From Drosophila pseudoobscura (Eukaryota > Arthropoda > Insecta > Diptera > Drosophilidae): a DNA stretch of 64,000 nucleotides. The DNA lies in contig NC_046683.1 of the NCBI RefSeq assembly GCF_009870125.1, positions 50,855,869 to 50,919,868 on the forward strand, written 5' to 3'. Both the position numbers and the translations under genes were made by a program. Below, piece by piece: positions 1 through 14,100 of this stretch (within the stretch, counting starts at the first letter, position 1; every line of letters begins with the position of its first letter). Under the pieces are notes generated by a model that was not told where the DNA came from, searched no databases, and worked only from the letters and a program-made list of their open reading frames with translations.

Positions 1-681
1 GCATTGCGTGACTCTAATTAGTGGCACAGAGAGAAGTGAGGCGTAAAGAACAGAAAGGTGGGATGTATGTAGGCATGTATGTATGTGTGTGTGTGTGTAT
101 GCGGAGAAAGCGAGGAAGATAGAGACGTTGAAACAGCGACAGAGACAGAGAACGGATGCTGCTGCTGCTCCTTTTTGATGGGTCGCATATTGCGGAGCGA
201 AGTTTTTACAACCGCCTGCTCATCTGTGGCACAGGAGATGGTTGACTGCCACTGTAGCAAGTTTGCAAATAATGCAGTTGCATGGCCATCCAAGCTACGT
301 GCCACACCTACGCCTCACCCCCGCACAGACACACACACAGATGTACTACCCCCGCACGTGGCAGACAGCAAAGTGCGGAACTAACGATGTGGCCAAAACC
401 ACCCAAAATGTTGCTCGAGTGCAGCTCAAACTGCGATTACGCTGCTTCCTGTGCGGCTGGAGTCTTGTTGCACACTCTATCACTCTCGCCATCTCCTCCT
501 ATCTCCCTCTCTCTCTTTCGTTCTTGCACTGCACCAGATGGTATCCTTGCAATATGCATATTGTTGTTATTGCTTTTATACAGGGAACACCTGGGATTTG
601 GAGAGTGTATTTGGTTGCAACTGGGTGACAGTACCAATGGCGGCGACAGGTGTGTGCACCACTACTCTCCTGACATATGAG

Positions 682-706
682 TACAGTGCGTCAAAAAAGT
701 GTTTTT
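682..706 (+). repeat. Tc1/mariner-like terminal sequence, solo
   Basis: A TA dinucleotide is followed by CAGTGCGTCAAAAAAGTG and a T run, a layout like the ends of Tc1/mariner elements (TA target site, then CAGTG). I found no matching opposite end nearby, so this would be a solo or truncated end. Its first bases (ACAGTGCGT) recur at the ends of two candidate elements inside SCYL2 introns. Confidence 0.3.
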
Positions 707-2470
707 CCCCCAGTAAAACTTGCGTTACAAATTTAAATATTCATCTCGTGTGCCCCTCATGGATCATTTTCTACATACATTCCTCTGTCCATGAATTTCT
801 GAATTTTTTCTGAGAACCCTTGGCTAACCACACGGTGCAGCACAGTCGATTCGAGCACTTCTCACATGCCTTTTACTGCCCAAAAATGACTCCCATTCCG
901 TCCCCTGGCTGCAAGAGCATTTGCATGCACTTCGCATACGTGCACGCATCGGAGTTCTCGTTTTTATGCATTTTTCAACGGATAAACATCCGTTTGGACA
1001 TTCATGGGGCAAGAACGTGGAGCAAGCAGCAGGCAGCAGGCAGCAGCAGCTTCAGCAGGAAAACGAGATGCAACAGGCAGTGAAAAATGCATTTCAGTTT
1101 GTGCGCTGCTTTAATACAAAGGCTAATTAATAGTCGGTCCACGCATGCAGTAGACAGTATGTACTTCATATGAAAGCTGATGTCCCCACGGCAACGCCCC
1201 CCATGCACTCATCAAAATGAACAGCGAGCAAGCGGTACGGTAACCTTTTGAGCACTGGTTCTGGTCTGGCTGCTAGGCGTCGCCTCTGCCCCTGCCTCTA
1301 CCATTGAAGTTCGTATTAAAGTATTTCCTGCATGGAAAGGACATCAGTGTTGGACGGGATTCCCAGCCTCGTGTGTGGGGGCTTATAAAAACACACAGGA
1401 CACTGGACACTGGAAACTGGACATTAGACACACCACACGGAACACAGATATAGTGACTGTCTGCTCTCACCCACAAACAGTTCACTCTCTTAATTTCCGG
1501 TCTGTTGTTCCGACCAGCGGACTAATTAAAAGTTCAGACTCTATACATATACTTGTAAGATATGAAAGGTCGCCAGACGAGTTTCGAGGCAGCAAAAGCA
1601 GAAAAGCCTTGACCTTGATGGGAGGCAGCAGGGAATTACTGTCTAGATTCGTATCCTCCCTTTGTACATTTAACTTGCAATTAAATTGAAATTTTTGTAC
1701 CTTTCTAACGAATGAGAGGGAGAGGAAATGAATGGCGCATAGAACGGCTCTCAGGGGACAGAGAAAATCGCCTGTAGCTTTATGCCTTTGTAGATTTAAT
1801 CTTCCAAGTAATTTTTCTGACTTTTTTCTCAGAAAACAGAAGCCAATTTAATGTCAACATTTGCACTAGAATTCCGATGGCCGCCACGCCATCCAGGATC
1901 AAAACCCTTTGCCAAAAATGCTTCGGGCTCCATTTACATGAACTGAGCAGATTTTTTCGCGCAGCGAGGGGAAACAACCGAAACCGAATAGAATATGTTG
2001 GCGTTTGCTTTTGCCTTTGCTTTGGTTTTTGGTTGGCTGCAAAAATGTTTGCAGTTGCAACAGCAGCAACCGCAAAAACCTCGTCATGGTAACCGAAAAC
2101 TTGTGTGCCACATTCCCTCCCCCCACCCACACACACACACACACACACATAGATGCACACTATTCATACGGCATGGCATACATGTATGAGTTGCTGGGAA
2201 AATGTTCAATTATGAAACGGACGAGGTATGGCACAACGTTAGCTTAAGCGGATTAACGAAAATTGAATTTTCAATTTGCAATTGATTGCACTCTTGGCCA
2301 CAAGGAAGGAGGGCACGGCACGGCTCGAAGGACACCGGCCAAATAGAAAACTGACACAAGAAAAGGGACGAAGGACGGCTCTCCTTTCGATCCTTTCCTT
2401 TCAAGTCTGTCAACCAAAACAAAAGTTCTTAATCTAATCAGGTTAAATGAGTTTATTGATTGTCTTTGAT

Positions 2471-2532
2471 TACGGGTATACGGGTACGGGTACGGGTACG
2501 GGTACGGGTACGGGTACCGGTACGGGTACGGT
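2471..2532 (+). repeat. TACGGG hexamer minisatellite
   Basis: About nine copies of the hexamer TACGGG with small interruptions (one TA insertion, one ACCGG variant). It is a simple tandem repeat with no gene around it. The unit is G-rich on one strand, so it resembles a telomeric hexamer in form only; flies do not use telomerase repeats. Confidence 0.9.
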
Positions 2533-5500
2533 AGCTGGTCGTCTAAACTCAATTGCGGCTTTAAATTTGGTAGATGGTGTTGATTCATTTAGGATTATGA
2601 GGCAGGCTATTAAGCTGGGGCTTACTGCCTAATGAAATTCCATCGAGCATCGAGCATGAGTATGATAATTGATCTGACCTAAAATGTAATCAATGACTTT
2701 AAAACCTATTTCTAAAGAAATGCAACGTTTCAGCAGTGAAAGTTACGATGAATTGTAGAGATGATGGTTATTCTAAGTTAGTTACAATTCCAGGAAAAAT
2801 ACTTTCAGCCACTTAAGGTAGTGGTATTTGCCACTTTCCTGCCAAATAATAATTACTTGTTGTTGAATTGATTTCCCGTGAATAATAAACATCTCATTAG
2901 CCACGCAATGGAAATGTAATCAATTGAATAACGAGTAGCTATAAATAAATTCAACTTTTGCTTTATTTTTACTCGAATAGCGATAAATGAATTTATCTTT
3001 TATTTTATGATAATTTTCTTTACGAATATGTAATTTTATATGAATGAAATGCCACCAATAAATAACCTCATTTGTGTGCTCTGAATATTTGAGGCCATGA
3101 ATAATTCAATAAAAAGTGGGATATTTGTTAGCATATTTATTAATATTTATGCAGATATTATAAATCTAGCCCGATGAATCCTCTTCTTATTAGTCAAACC
3201 TGAACCACAAAACTTTGCTAAGCAATATTGCATTTCTTGGAAATGATTTATACTCCAGGAATTTTCCAATCCCAATAAAATACAACTTTTGCAACCGCAA
3301 CGTCACCTTCACCAAGGACCGCTATATCCACTGCCTTCTCCCACAGAAATTTCCGGCTGCTGGGTGACACTTCTCATTGGTCTTTTGTTTAGTTTGGCTT
3401 TTAGTTTTAAAATAGGGATAGAAAGAAAGAAACTTTTGTGTCGCAAATACTTCGAAAGACTTTGCTGCTGGCCAAGAAACCGACAGAAGCTGACAAGTTG
3501 GCCCGAGGAGAAGGTCTCAGCCGGTGCATAGCGTAGAATTTAGTCCGATTGTCTTATTATGCTTTATAAATCGAATGATGGCTGCTAAACTGACTTTGAA
3601 TGGCATCAAAATCAGGATATATATGCAAACGAGCATAAAAAAGCTTTTTTAAAAGTCGCCAACTCACAACAAAAAATCCTCACACACCCACTCACCCACA
3701 CACACACGCACACCCACACACGCACATATAGGATTTTGGGATACATTTCCTCCCTCTCTCCCTCTCTCCATCTTTCCTGTATGTGTCATCCCATTTTTTT
3801 CTGAATATTTCCCTCATGCGTTCATATAAAGAAATATTTTCCACATTTTTGTTCGCTTTCTTTTTCGTTCGAAATCAAATTAAAGGTATCTTGTGCGTAT
3901 GGATGTGTATGTATCTGTGTGTGTGCGGCTGTATGTATGTGCGTGTGGGTTTATTATAAAAATGCCATGAATTGCTCGCGTATAAAAGTCATCATTAATT
4001 TCTCTGTGACGCTTTTTTGACATCCATTTTTGGAATTTATTCACTCATTCATGAAGAGGCATCGGAAGCAGCACCATGAATAGCAGCAGAAGCAGGAGCA
4101 GCAGACAGACGTCCCTCGGAGCAGAGGGCAGGGCCACCAGAACACGCTACTTGTTGGAGTGCTAGATTAATTTCAGAGAATTTTCAGATGTTCTGTAAGA
4201 TGTTCAGATGGTCTGTACATATTATTTGGTGGATGTATGGAAGAGCATTGGAGAATGCTAAGAAATATCTTCGGTTTAATTGAAGTTTAGTTGCAGGGAA
4301 GTACTCTATACTCTATACTCTCTATACACCTTAAAACGAAAACGAAACGTTTTGGCTGAAAACGTAATCCGCAAAAGTAAATGAAAAACGGAGCCTACCT
4401 GTATATAATATAAGAGAAACTTAAGAGTTCTTTCTTTTCTATAGAAGACCAATTAACGCAGGGAATATATGATTGTGTAGGCCTTTTTTTTATGACAATT
4501 TCAATCAATTCTTATTCACTTCTTCTCATTATTCATACAATCAATCGCTGAGTAACTATTAGTCGAAACCCTCTGGGGCACAACTAATTCGTGGGCACTT
4601 ATTCGTTTCTTTGGTGGTTTTTACGAGTTCATCAAAGTTGTGGTTGGTTTTTAAAGACTTTGGGCCATGTGACAGGCATAAACAAGGTCATAAAATAAAA
4701 ATGCGTCCCCTCATAAAATGAGACCAAAGATTGCCGCAAAATGCGGCACAGATTCAGCGGCGTGCGAGAGAGAGCAGCTGCTGCAGCAATAACCAAGGCG
4801 AAGCAGAGTGTGGCAGGCAGGAGGCCGAAGCAGTGGAGAACAATGCCCGGCAGTGTCTGCAATTTATTATGCATACGCCCTGTAGTGCATATTTGTAGCG
4901 TGATAAAATCTGTTAATAGTCGCATGAATAAAACATCGCCAAAAGCCCATCGCTGAACGCACAACGCATGCTCCTGCCGGGGCAGGTGCGAATCCCCAAA
5001 ACCGGAAACTCTTAGCCGTATCGCTTCCGCCGTACGGAGCGAGACGGTGATTGCTGAAGCCGTTGTTTGGTAGCTAATAAAAATTGCTAAACGCACTGCC
5101 ATCAGCCCCTGCACCGACCGACGGTGTATTCTTTTCACAATCAGTTTGACGGCAGAAACTAATTTACTTGTCACTTTTAATTATTGTCTGCTATTAACCG
5201 AAGCGTAATCCGCCCCCCCCGTCCCCACCACACAGGACCATGTAAATCTACTAGGACCTACTAGGACAAGAGAAGCGCTGAGACAGAGGGAGAGCTGTGG
5301 TGGGAGAGATCTGTGGGTGGCTTGCGGCTACGGGAGGGAGGATGCTGGTGCTGTTGCTGCGAGGTCCTTCGCCCTCGGGATAGTGGCATATTATTAGACC
5401 ATATAAATTCATGTCAGTCTGCTTTCGGTTTAATTAACTTTCATGTTTGTATTACCCTATCTGTGTGTATTGTGTAGGCCGTTGTGCGTAGGCCAGTGTA

Positions 5501-5630
5501 AAATGGCTTTGTTACTACCGCTTGTTGCTGTTGTAATTGTTATTATGCCACACTAATGACCAGAAAAAGAGAGGTGGAGAACGGTCCATCGTCATAGCTG
5601 GCTTCTGTGGTCACTGTACGCTGTCGGTGT

Positions 5631-5668
5631 GCATGTCCGGCATGTCCGGCATGTCGGGCATGTCGGCA
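5631..5668 (+). repeat. 9-bp tandem repeat with CATG cores
   Basis: Four tandem copies of a 9-bp unit GCATGTCSG (S = C or G) followed by a partial copy. Each unit contains a CATG core flanked by G-rich 5' and pyrimidine-rich 3' bases, so each resembles a p53-type half-site (RRRCWWGYYY) with one or two mismatches. No gene is adjacent. Confidence 0.8.
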
Positions 5669-7003
5669 TGGAATTGCCCCAAAACCTAATTGTCCTGTCC
5701 CCACAAACGGGCGACCAAGCAAACTCGGTCAATTAATTTTGTGTACGAGCACAGAAATCAACCTAAATTTTCAAATTGTTTTGCTAACAAACCAAAGCGC
5801 CCACAGCCAGTACATGTATGAACGCATAATTTAGTTCACTTCATATTTGAATTGGACCAAAATCAATCAATACATCAATACACATAAATGCATATATATA
5901 CATATGCGTAGGTTCCCTTTCTGGTCGTTAAATGGGGGCTGAATCTTCTGTAACTAAAATGTACATTCATGCATTGATACCCCTACTGATGATAGTGAAA
6001 ATATCATAAATTCTTAAACAAAAAATGAAACTTCAGCAAAATTCAATGCTCAAAGTGATGGCAAAGTAAATATTTTAAAAATCATTTAAATCAAACCCTG
6101 CCCGCAAGAGCGCACCAAAATGTATTCAAAAAATGTCTGACTTGACTTGTTTTTATAGGCAGAAGCGGAAACGGAAATGATTTGTTGTTCTTTGCGGCTG
6201 CTGTGGTTGTGCGTACAAATGTAATGACTGCTCGACAGGGCTTTCAGTTTTGATTTCCGCACATTACTTACATTGTATTTTATGTATGTATATATTTGGT
6301 TTGTGGGGGCAGCCATAAAATATTCACATCAATTCAGCGGCAGAAGCCGCAGAATTAAAAACCGAACAATCAAGCGGCACGGCACTTGAACTTTTCCAGC
6401 AAAACATATCCATATACTCGTATTATTTTTTTTGAAACGAGATCTTTATTGTCGTGCATATGTATTTGTATTTATTTCACCTGTGGTACCACCCGTAGGT
6501 CTGATAGCCTAGATGGCTGGCGAATAAATAGCTGATGCATTGATGCAGGCCATTAGGCATCGCGAATGCAACTGGAAGCTGGAAGCACGCTGGCATACGA
6601 CCGTTTATCCGTTTTCCGTTTTCAGGCCCCCCTGCTGCCCCCAGCTGCCCCCTCCTTCGCCTTTGAATAAACACAAAAGCTGTTGCTGATGCTGTCGGTG
6701 CTGCTTGTGTGTAACGCAAAGCAAACAGCATAGGAAAAACATAGAAAGCAAACACACGGCTATGGGAACGGGAAAATGTGAACGGGACTGGCAGACCACC
6801 CATCATGCCATAGAGAGAAAACAACTCTGTGTGTGTGTGTGTGTGTGGGGGGTGGGGGGCATGCAACTCAAGGGCCGCAGCTCACATTTTATCCTGCATA
6901 CTTGCTGGGGCGTTATTTATAAAGAAGCGTCGCAATCAACTGCGGCAGGGCGCTAGGGCGCCAGGGCAAGTGGCAAGTGCTTTCGCTTCGTTTCGCTTTG
7001 CTT

Positions 7004-7056
7004 TTGCTGTTGCTTCTCCTGTTGCTGTTGCTGTTGCTTTTGCTGTTGCTGTTGCT
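7004..7056 (+). repeat. TTGCTG / CAGCAA repeat tract
   Basis: Imperfect hexamer repeat of TTGCTG and TTGCTT. It reads as poly-Gln-like on the minus strand, but it lies in no supported gene. Confidence 0.8.
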
Positions 7057-8160
7057 GGTGGTGCCACTTTTGCCAGATGACCTTACGATTTAGCCTTGCC
7101 ATTAATTTCAGTGCATCTGTGAGTACTTTGCTAATTGAACAAATATTTATTAATAGCTTGCTCAATTATTAAGCTTCATTAGGGCCAGCCGTGCGGAAAG
7201 GCTGTGAAAGTTTTCAATTACGTTTAGAAATGAAATGCTTACCTTGAGGCTATATAACAATTCTACAAAAAAGCCACAAACAAAATGAAGTGCCCTCAGC
7301 AAATTGAAGTACCCTTAATAGCAAAATGCAGCCCTGCTTTATCGATTTCCCCCGGTATGATCGTGCATTTATCGCCCATTGCTTTGTCATCGCCATCAAA
7401 AAAAGCAGACAGTAATCAGTGTTGACTAACGTCCCGACCGCCACGCGCCGGCGGTGGAGAAACAATGAACGGAAAGATAAAGTAAACTTTGGCGACAGGA
7501 CGCGGGAGTTCATGTGTGGAATAAAAATTGCCAACTAATTAAATACACCTGATATATGTGCGTCACGTTCGCGACGTTCGTCTGGGCCTCGGGTCAGAGG
7601 TCACCTGCTGGCGCAGCTGCTGATGTTGCTTCTGCTGATACTGCTCTTCTTAATGTGCAAATAAAATTGCGTTAATGTTCTTGCTCTGCATACTAATTGC
7701 AGCAGAGGAGAGGTAGCGCCTGGTCCAGTCGCCACATGATGCTCCGTTTCAACGCGAAAGCTCATAGCCACCGACTGCTTGGCATAATTGCCCCGCTTCG
7801 GAACGCACTTTTCAAATGGCAACCGACACCCACCAGCATGCCAGCCACCATTAAGGCTTAGGGTGAAGGCGCAACAAGCGTGAAAGTCAAATCAGCTGCC
7901 AAACGGCCTCGGTTCTCGTATTCGTCCTGCTCCTGGCCCTGGTCTTGGTCTAAAATCCACCATGCTCCTTCCCCCCACCCCCCACCACCCTACGAAAAGC
8001 CCATTTACATGCCCTTCCAAGTATTAAACTCCACGAGTGTGACATTGACTGAGAGACCCACTTCTGGCAACCGGCGGCTGGCTGCCTGTCTCTGATCCGA
8101 CTCCCGCGCCTTCCCTTGCCACAACAAACTGTTGCTTCTCAGCTGTTCTTGGCCTGGAGT

Positions 8161-11100
8161 CGCCCCTCTTTATAGCGGCTGCGCACTGGCCACCGCCTCC
8201 TCTTTTTTAGTACATGTACGAGAGTGCGGCGCGGCTATCTAGCTTTGAAACTGTGGGACTGGGACTACTGTTACTGGGGTCGGGGTCCTTCGGTTACGGG
8301 TTTCGGGTTTCGGGGCTTCCCCTCTTTGCGCAACAGTTTAGGGAAATTTTTACGTTTGATTGGGACTTTTTCTAGCTGTTGCTTCGCGGCGGCACAAGTC
8401 GCATCGCCTCGCGCCGGAGTCAGGCACGGCACTTAGTCTGTTTGGGGACTTCACGGCGTGCGAACGTGCCAGGATTGTGAACGGGAGCATTTAGATTCAG
8501 CTTCTGCTTCAGCTTCAGTGGGAAATCGACAAATCAGCCAAAAGGCATATCGCAACGGTCAGCTAAATACACACACTTATAAGCACACAGGAGAGAGAAG
8601 TTTCAGGTATAATACACACATATGCTGTACTCCCCTCACTCCAGAATAGAGTGAAAGAGCGAAGGAGATGTGCTGCCTATAAACGCGTTTAAATATTTTG
8701 AAAATGCTGCCGTTGTCGTGGTGCCGCTTTTTTTTTGTGCCGAACCCAAAAACGGCGGACTGCCTGCCATTCAGAGTCGCATGAGCGTTGACCGTTAAAT
8801 GTGCCGTTAATTTTTTGTATGCTTAAAATGTGAATGGATTTCCCAGCTTTTCATTCCAATCTTTTTTTTGTTTTTTTGATAAAAGTGACTTTATTTTCCT
8901 CAAATTTGTGGAGCATAAATCTCTTCAAAAATCGAGCAGGATAAATTTCTGGGAACTTTATTATGTGAAATTTCTAAAACTTTTTCAAACTTTCGACCGT
9001 GTACCATGTCATCATAAAAGAGAGAATGTATTTTTTATATGCCACAGCTCAGTGTCGGTGTCGGTCTGGGCTTGGATTGTGATCCGTGTGGTTCCTGTTG
9101 TGGTGTGTGGCATATTCCTGGCCATTTCAGGTGAGTTAACAAATCTCGAATTCCACTGAAAACCGCATTCAAAACATTTAAATTTTCTGAAAGCATTCCG
9201 CTTTGACTTTTGTCTTTTGATTTCGACTGTCAAAATGCATTAAACGCTCACATAACTTCTGCCATAATGGGAACTAATTAAAAAGTACCACCATTGGCAG
9301 GAATTTGCTGGATTTTGTGGGTCCATCGTTAAGCTGCTCTCTCTGTTAATTAATTAGTGATTTTGGGGCGAATGTCGAGGACAGATGTTTGATGGACAGT
9401 ATTTTTCGTTGTTGAAGGGCAGAGTCCATGACCTTGTGGAGGGGCTTAAAGCTATTGGTTTAGAGTTCTGTAAATACAGAAAGAAAAATTCATAAAGTCA
9501 AGAATAATAAATATTTATTTGTCTGTCCTTCTTTAAAGTAAACTTTGCTTAAGATTTCTTTCACACGTATAAAGTTTGCCCGAGTGTAGCAAAAAATGTG
9601 AGTAATACCAAAGGAAAAGTCTTAAGTTTTCCGCTTGTTAAGCTTTGGTTTTAAGTAATCCATCTCTTTGACAACATTTTAATTTGTCTGCCTTAAGGGT
9701 ACATTTTAATACAAGATTTTGGTGCAAAGGAAAGTTCAAATATCAAGAATAGTGCTTTAATCTGTTGATTTTGGTTTTTGGTTTACTTTGACTTTTAAAT
9801 TCTTATATGAATGTGTGTGCCTTCCATTAAAATCTTGCAATAAACTGTATATGAAAGCATAGACGACCAATTCCATTAATTAAGGGACTATATTTCTCCC
9901 ATTTTTCTTATAAATCCAATTTTTTTTTGTGATGAACTAATTTTATTTAATAATTTCAATATGTTGGCATTTTTCTTTCGATATATCTGTACATGTGTAT
10001 GTATTTATATATATAATAAGTAAATTTCATATTTAATTTAATACAAAATTTCTATATATAATTTATCTATATTTTTTTAAGAAAGAAAACATTACTTTTG
10101 TATTATGAATAGACTCACAATAGAACTGGCATCGATTGATATCATATTATTTTGTTAGAAAGAAAATAACAAAAGAATTGTGAATCGCAGAAGGAAATGG
10201 AATCGAATTGAATGAAATTTTTACAATGACTTCTTTATGATACTTTGGTCTTTTGACATAGAAAAATCTTCGAGCGACATCGATGCAAATATTGCTGTGT
10301 TGAATTCCAGATATTAAAGCAGAATATAGCCAACAAAGCAATGCAAAATAAACATTTTCGTGTTTAATTAATCGGTTAGAAAAAAAAGGGGTCCTTTGAT
10401 AGTCTGAGCATCCTTCAAAACAACAACATTCAATGGAATATTTAGGTCAAAGCGCAAGAGGGTGCTATTATTATTATGCAACTCAATAAGCGTGCCAAAG
10501 GAAAAACAATCTGCTGGAAAGTGTTCCACTTCCTCCCACGACTTTCCTCAATGCAATATTTTTTGCATCAGCCACTCGGCGTAGGTTTTGTTGTTGCCAT
10601 CTCTGGCATAAAATTTCTCCTCAAACTTATGCAAATTTCTGGCTTATAATTTCGCCTGAAATCAAAAGTTATAAGTAGAAGCGAACGCGAACGCAAAAAG
10701 CGGTGGGGCGCTGGAGCACTGGAGCGCTCGAGCACGAGCAGGAGAGAAGGAGAGAAGCTTGAGCATGTTGCCAATTTTGAGTGATTTTGGATACCTGCTG
10801 CAGCAACAGGAAACTTAAATTATGTTTTTATTTTTAGACGCAATTGTTTGAACAAAAAGAAAACGGCAAGAAAACCCCGCGTAATGACATAATTTGTAAT
10901 TTGTTTTGCTCTGGGAAACGGCAAGTTCTCTCAGTTCTGGACTCTGCAATTTAAAATAATTTCTACTTTTGCCCCCTAAATGCCATTAAGTCATTCAGGG
11001 CATTGTAGACGGGCTTGCAGTGGTGGAGGAAAACTTTTAGCATTCAATGTGTGTGTGCATGTACAATACTTCTTTCGGTGTTGTTTGTGCGGGGCGGGGG

Positions 11101-14100
11101 CTGCAGGCTTTTGTTTGCTGTTCTTTTTTCGTCCTTCTTGTGTTCTGCTGTTCTGCTGTTCGCTTCCAGGTCGGTGTCTGGTATGTGTACGTATATTTAT
11201 GGGGGTGACTGTGGGTGCATGGTTTTTTTTAGTACTGCATTTATGCACATAATTGAGTGCTGCCAGAGTTGACGAAGATAACACACACATTTTTTTTTAC
11301 CGGTTTTGGCCTTTTTACACGTCTGCGTTTATCGTTTTTACAATGGTTTTGCTGTCAGAAAGTTTGTTTTTATTCACACAGCGAATAAAAACACACAAAA
11401 TTCTCACAAAATCCACTCTAAACTTCATTAAGAACAATTTGCATGATTCCTAGCCTGGTGAGAGGTTAGAAACATAGTTCTAAAGGAAGTTTTTAGGAGG
11501 CACTGAGGAAAAAAGCGTTGTAAATGTGATTTCAAGGTCTGATGCTTTAATTTTCATTCAAGTTTAAAAGTATGCTAACTAATTGATAAATTTAACTGCT
11601 CGTCTGGGGGCCAGTAAGGCCGTTTGCCTAACAGTTAGCTAACATTTAGCTTGCTCCCAGGTGACTGCTTTTCCGTCACGTAAAAGTCCTTGTTAGGTTT
11701 TTAACCATATTAAAATCATAGGAGAGCTAGTCTCCTGCAAGAGCACACACAATCACCATGTTGCCCTATGAGAGCTTCAGAAACTCCTCCTACTCTCGAA
11801 TAACACAATTTTCCCTGAAAATTCCGCTCGATTAGTTTTCGACGCACACATGGCCTCGCAAAGTTGCTGCTAGAAATATATTTACCAAAAATTGTTCGCT
11901 GAAACAATTTGCATTTCATTGTCGCCTGGCAAACTGCATTTCTGATATTCATAATTTTCCTGGAAAATTGTGGAAAATATATGCGATTGATTCCTCTGCT
12001 CCACACGACTCTTCTCCTCTCTGTTTTCACAATATTAATTAGGCTGCCTTCTCTCTATGGGGGTGGCTGGGGAGCGAAAATTGAATATCAAAAATGGTTC
12101 TTCCATTTGCACTAGCAAACATATTTCTGCTGCCTCGAATTTCTGTGCATTGCTGGTCCAATTTATTTGCGAAAATTATGAACTGTGGTTGGGGTTTGCC
12201 ACTAGTCGGAAAATTGCATTGCAATTTTCAGAAAAACAATGTCTCTTTAGGCTCGTGCCGACCATAAATGTGGTATTTGGTTTTTGGGTTTTGTGTGTTT
12301 GTGGAGCGTGGGGAATACGTGTCTGTTCCGAGGAGTGTCAAAAAGTTGAGCAAAATTTGTCTTCATAAAGTTCATCTCCATCTGAAAACTTTCATTATCG
12401 TTTAATATTTTTTAATATTGCTATTTTACACTCGTAGAATTCTAAAGAACGTTTCTAATTGTCTTTCTTCCTAATGATGGAAACGTAGAAGAGCAAATTC
12501 TATATTCTCTTGTGGTTTACATAAAAATTCAATATTCAATTTAACACGTAAGAACATTCCAAATCGTACATTTATTCGGCAAACCTCACAAAAGGATCGC
12601 TCCGTATTCTGCTGGAGGCTGAGCATCGTGAGGCATATCAAGTTCTCAATTTCGTTGATATCCTGAGTAGACCTCCTGCTGCCTAGATATCTTCTTGCCA
12701 TACCTTCATTTCAACCCCACAATTATTCATAAATTTAACAAATTAAATACCAATGAAATCAAATCTTTTTTGAGTCAATGCTTTAATTATATCGACACAA
12801 AACGAAACCCAAGCGTTCGCCAAAGGCTAGATTTAATTTCGCATTGAATGCGAATGCTGGCTACAATAAAATTAATTTGGACTCTAAATGAATGCGATTT
12901 CAGGCATATGCTGGGGCATGGCATATTAAAATTCATGTTGCGTGTGCACTAATAAGCAATCAAATTCAATTTCCATCCAGAATGCCATCTGCAGAGTGGC
13001 GCTCGATGTCTCAACGCCGTGTAAACAGGCGTTTCGCCCATGCTTCGACAGCTCGTTCTAGAGAGCTGAGCTGCTAGTGCGGGTGCTGGTGCTGTTGCTG
13101 TTGCTTAAGCTGTTAAATACCGGAATGAAGCGGCATTATTGAAAACTGATTACTCAGGAGCCAGGCATTCAGTCCAGGCGCTGCCACTGGCCCCCAAACA
13201 AACATATTAACGCAGTGAGGCCTGACTTTTACGCATATTGGCCTGGCAATCAAGCCGCCTAGCCAAACATGGCAACATATTGTGCTCACGCACGCGGAAG
13301 AATAACAAAGGCAACCAAAAGAGGAATCGCCTCTCAGTAGCAACACTTCGCCAGAGACAAACTAATTGCCCATTCTTCTTAATGCGAATGGATACCAGCC
13401 CGGTAGTCCGTACAAGTGTGCCAACAGTACGCATCCGAGACCAACTTGATATCTTCTGTTTGGCTATTTGTACTACAGCCAGAACCACAATTGTAATTTC
13501 CTACCAATTAGAAAGGGTTAGAAGGATCTATCCAAATCTCATTTTTTCTTCTGGCAATCCTCAGCGTATAGATACAATGCTTCTAATTAGTGCTTCGGCG
13601 GCCTGTGGCTGTTCTAAAATGAGCTTCATAACTTGATTTTGGGGTTCTGAGGCAACAGTTTACGGTCCTTGGCGGCCTCTTGTATACAATAATTATGCCA
13701 CAATTGTGTTGTTGCTGTGGCTGCTTCTGCTGCTATTGAAGTTGCAGTTAGCCACAATTCAATTACCATCGCTCGTCTGCAACACTTAAGCAAATGCTTA
13801 AGCAGCTTTTGTTTCGATCTCATTCCCACTAAGGACAGACACTTAGCCCCGCTCACGCACACACACAGTTCCATTCAATTTTCAAGTGGATACTATGGAG
13901 GATAACTAAACAAATTACGCAAAAGATTTAATTAAGCAGCCCATAATGCCTCAGTGACAGCAGCAGCAGCAGCAGCAGTAGTAGTAGCAGGGGCGCAGAA
14001 GGAGACGCAGCAGAAGCAACAGCTCTGCTCCCTGGGCACGTTTCACGTGCCGTATACGTAATATGCAAATGTGCGCATTTGGCTCGAGGGGCCATTCCCA

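Larger units (their letters stand above)
1..8160. other. Gene-free region, intergenic or long intron
   Basis: I see no supportable gene here. Open frames are short, start at non-AUG codons or run through simple repeats, and none resembles a known family. The DNA alternates AT-rich stretches (for example 2,640-3,300) with GC-richer ones and carries many microsatellites: GT near 74-99, CA at 2,126-2,149, a TACGGG array at 2,471-2,532, CA-rich DNA at 3,680-3,726, a 9-bp tandem repeat at 5,631-5,668, GT at 6,828-6,847 and a TTGCTG-type tract at about 7,004-7,056. Position 682 begins a Tc1/mariner-like terminal sequence. Whether it is intergenic or the first intron of the downstream SCYL2 gene or of a neighbour cannot be decided. 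Confidence 0.6.

Noticed and set aside
4632..5174. 180-codon minus-strand open frame
   Set aside because: It starts at GTG, shows no recognisable domain, has no splice or poly(A) context and lies in gene-free DNA. It is probably a chance frame.
8160..8480. GC-rich patch with minus-strand TATAAAG as a promoter
   Set aside because: Only the TATA-like string supports it. No initiator at the right spacing and no downstream exon could be followed.
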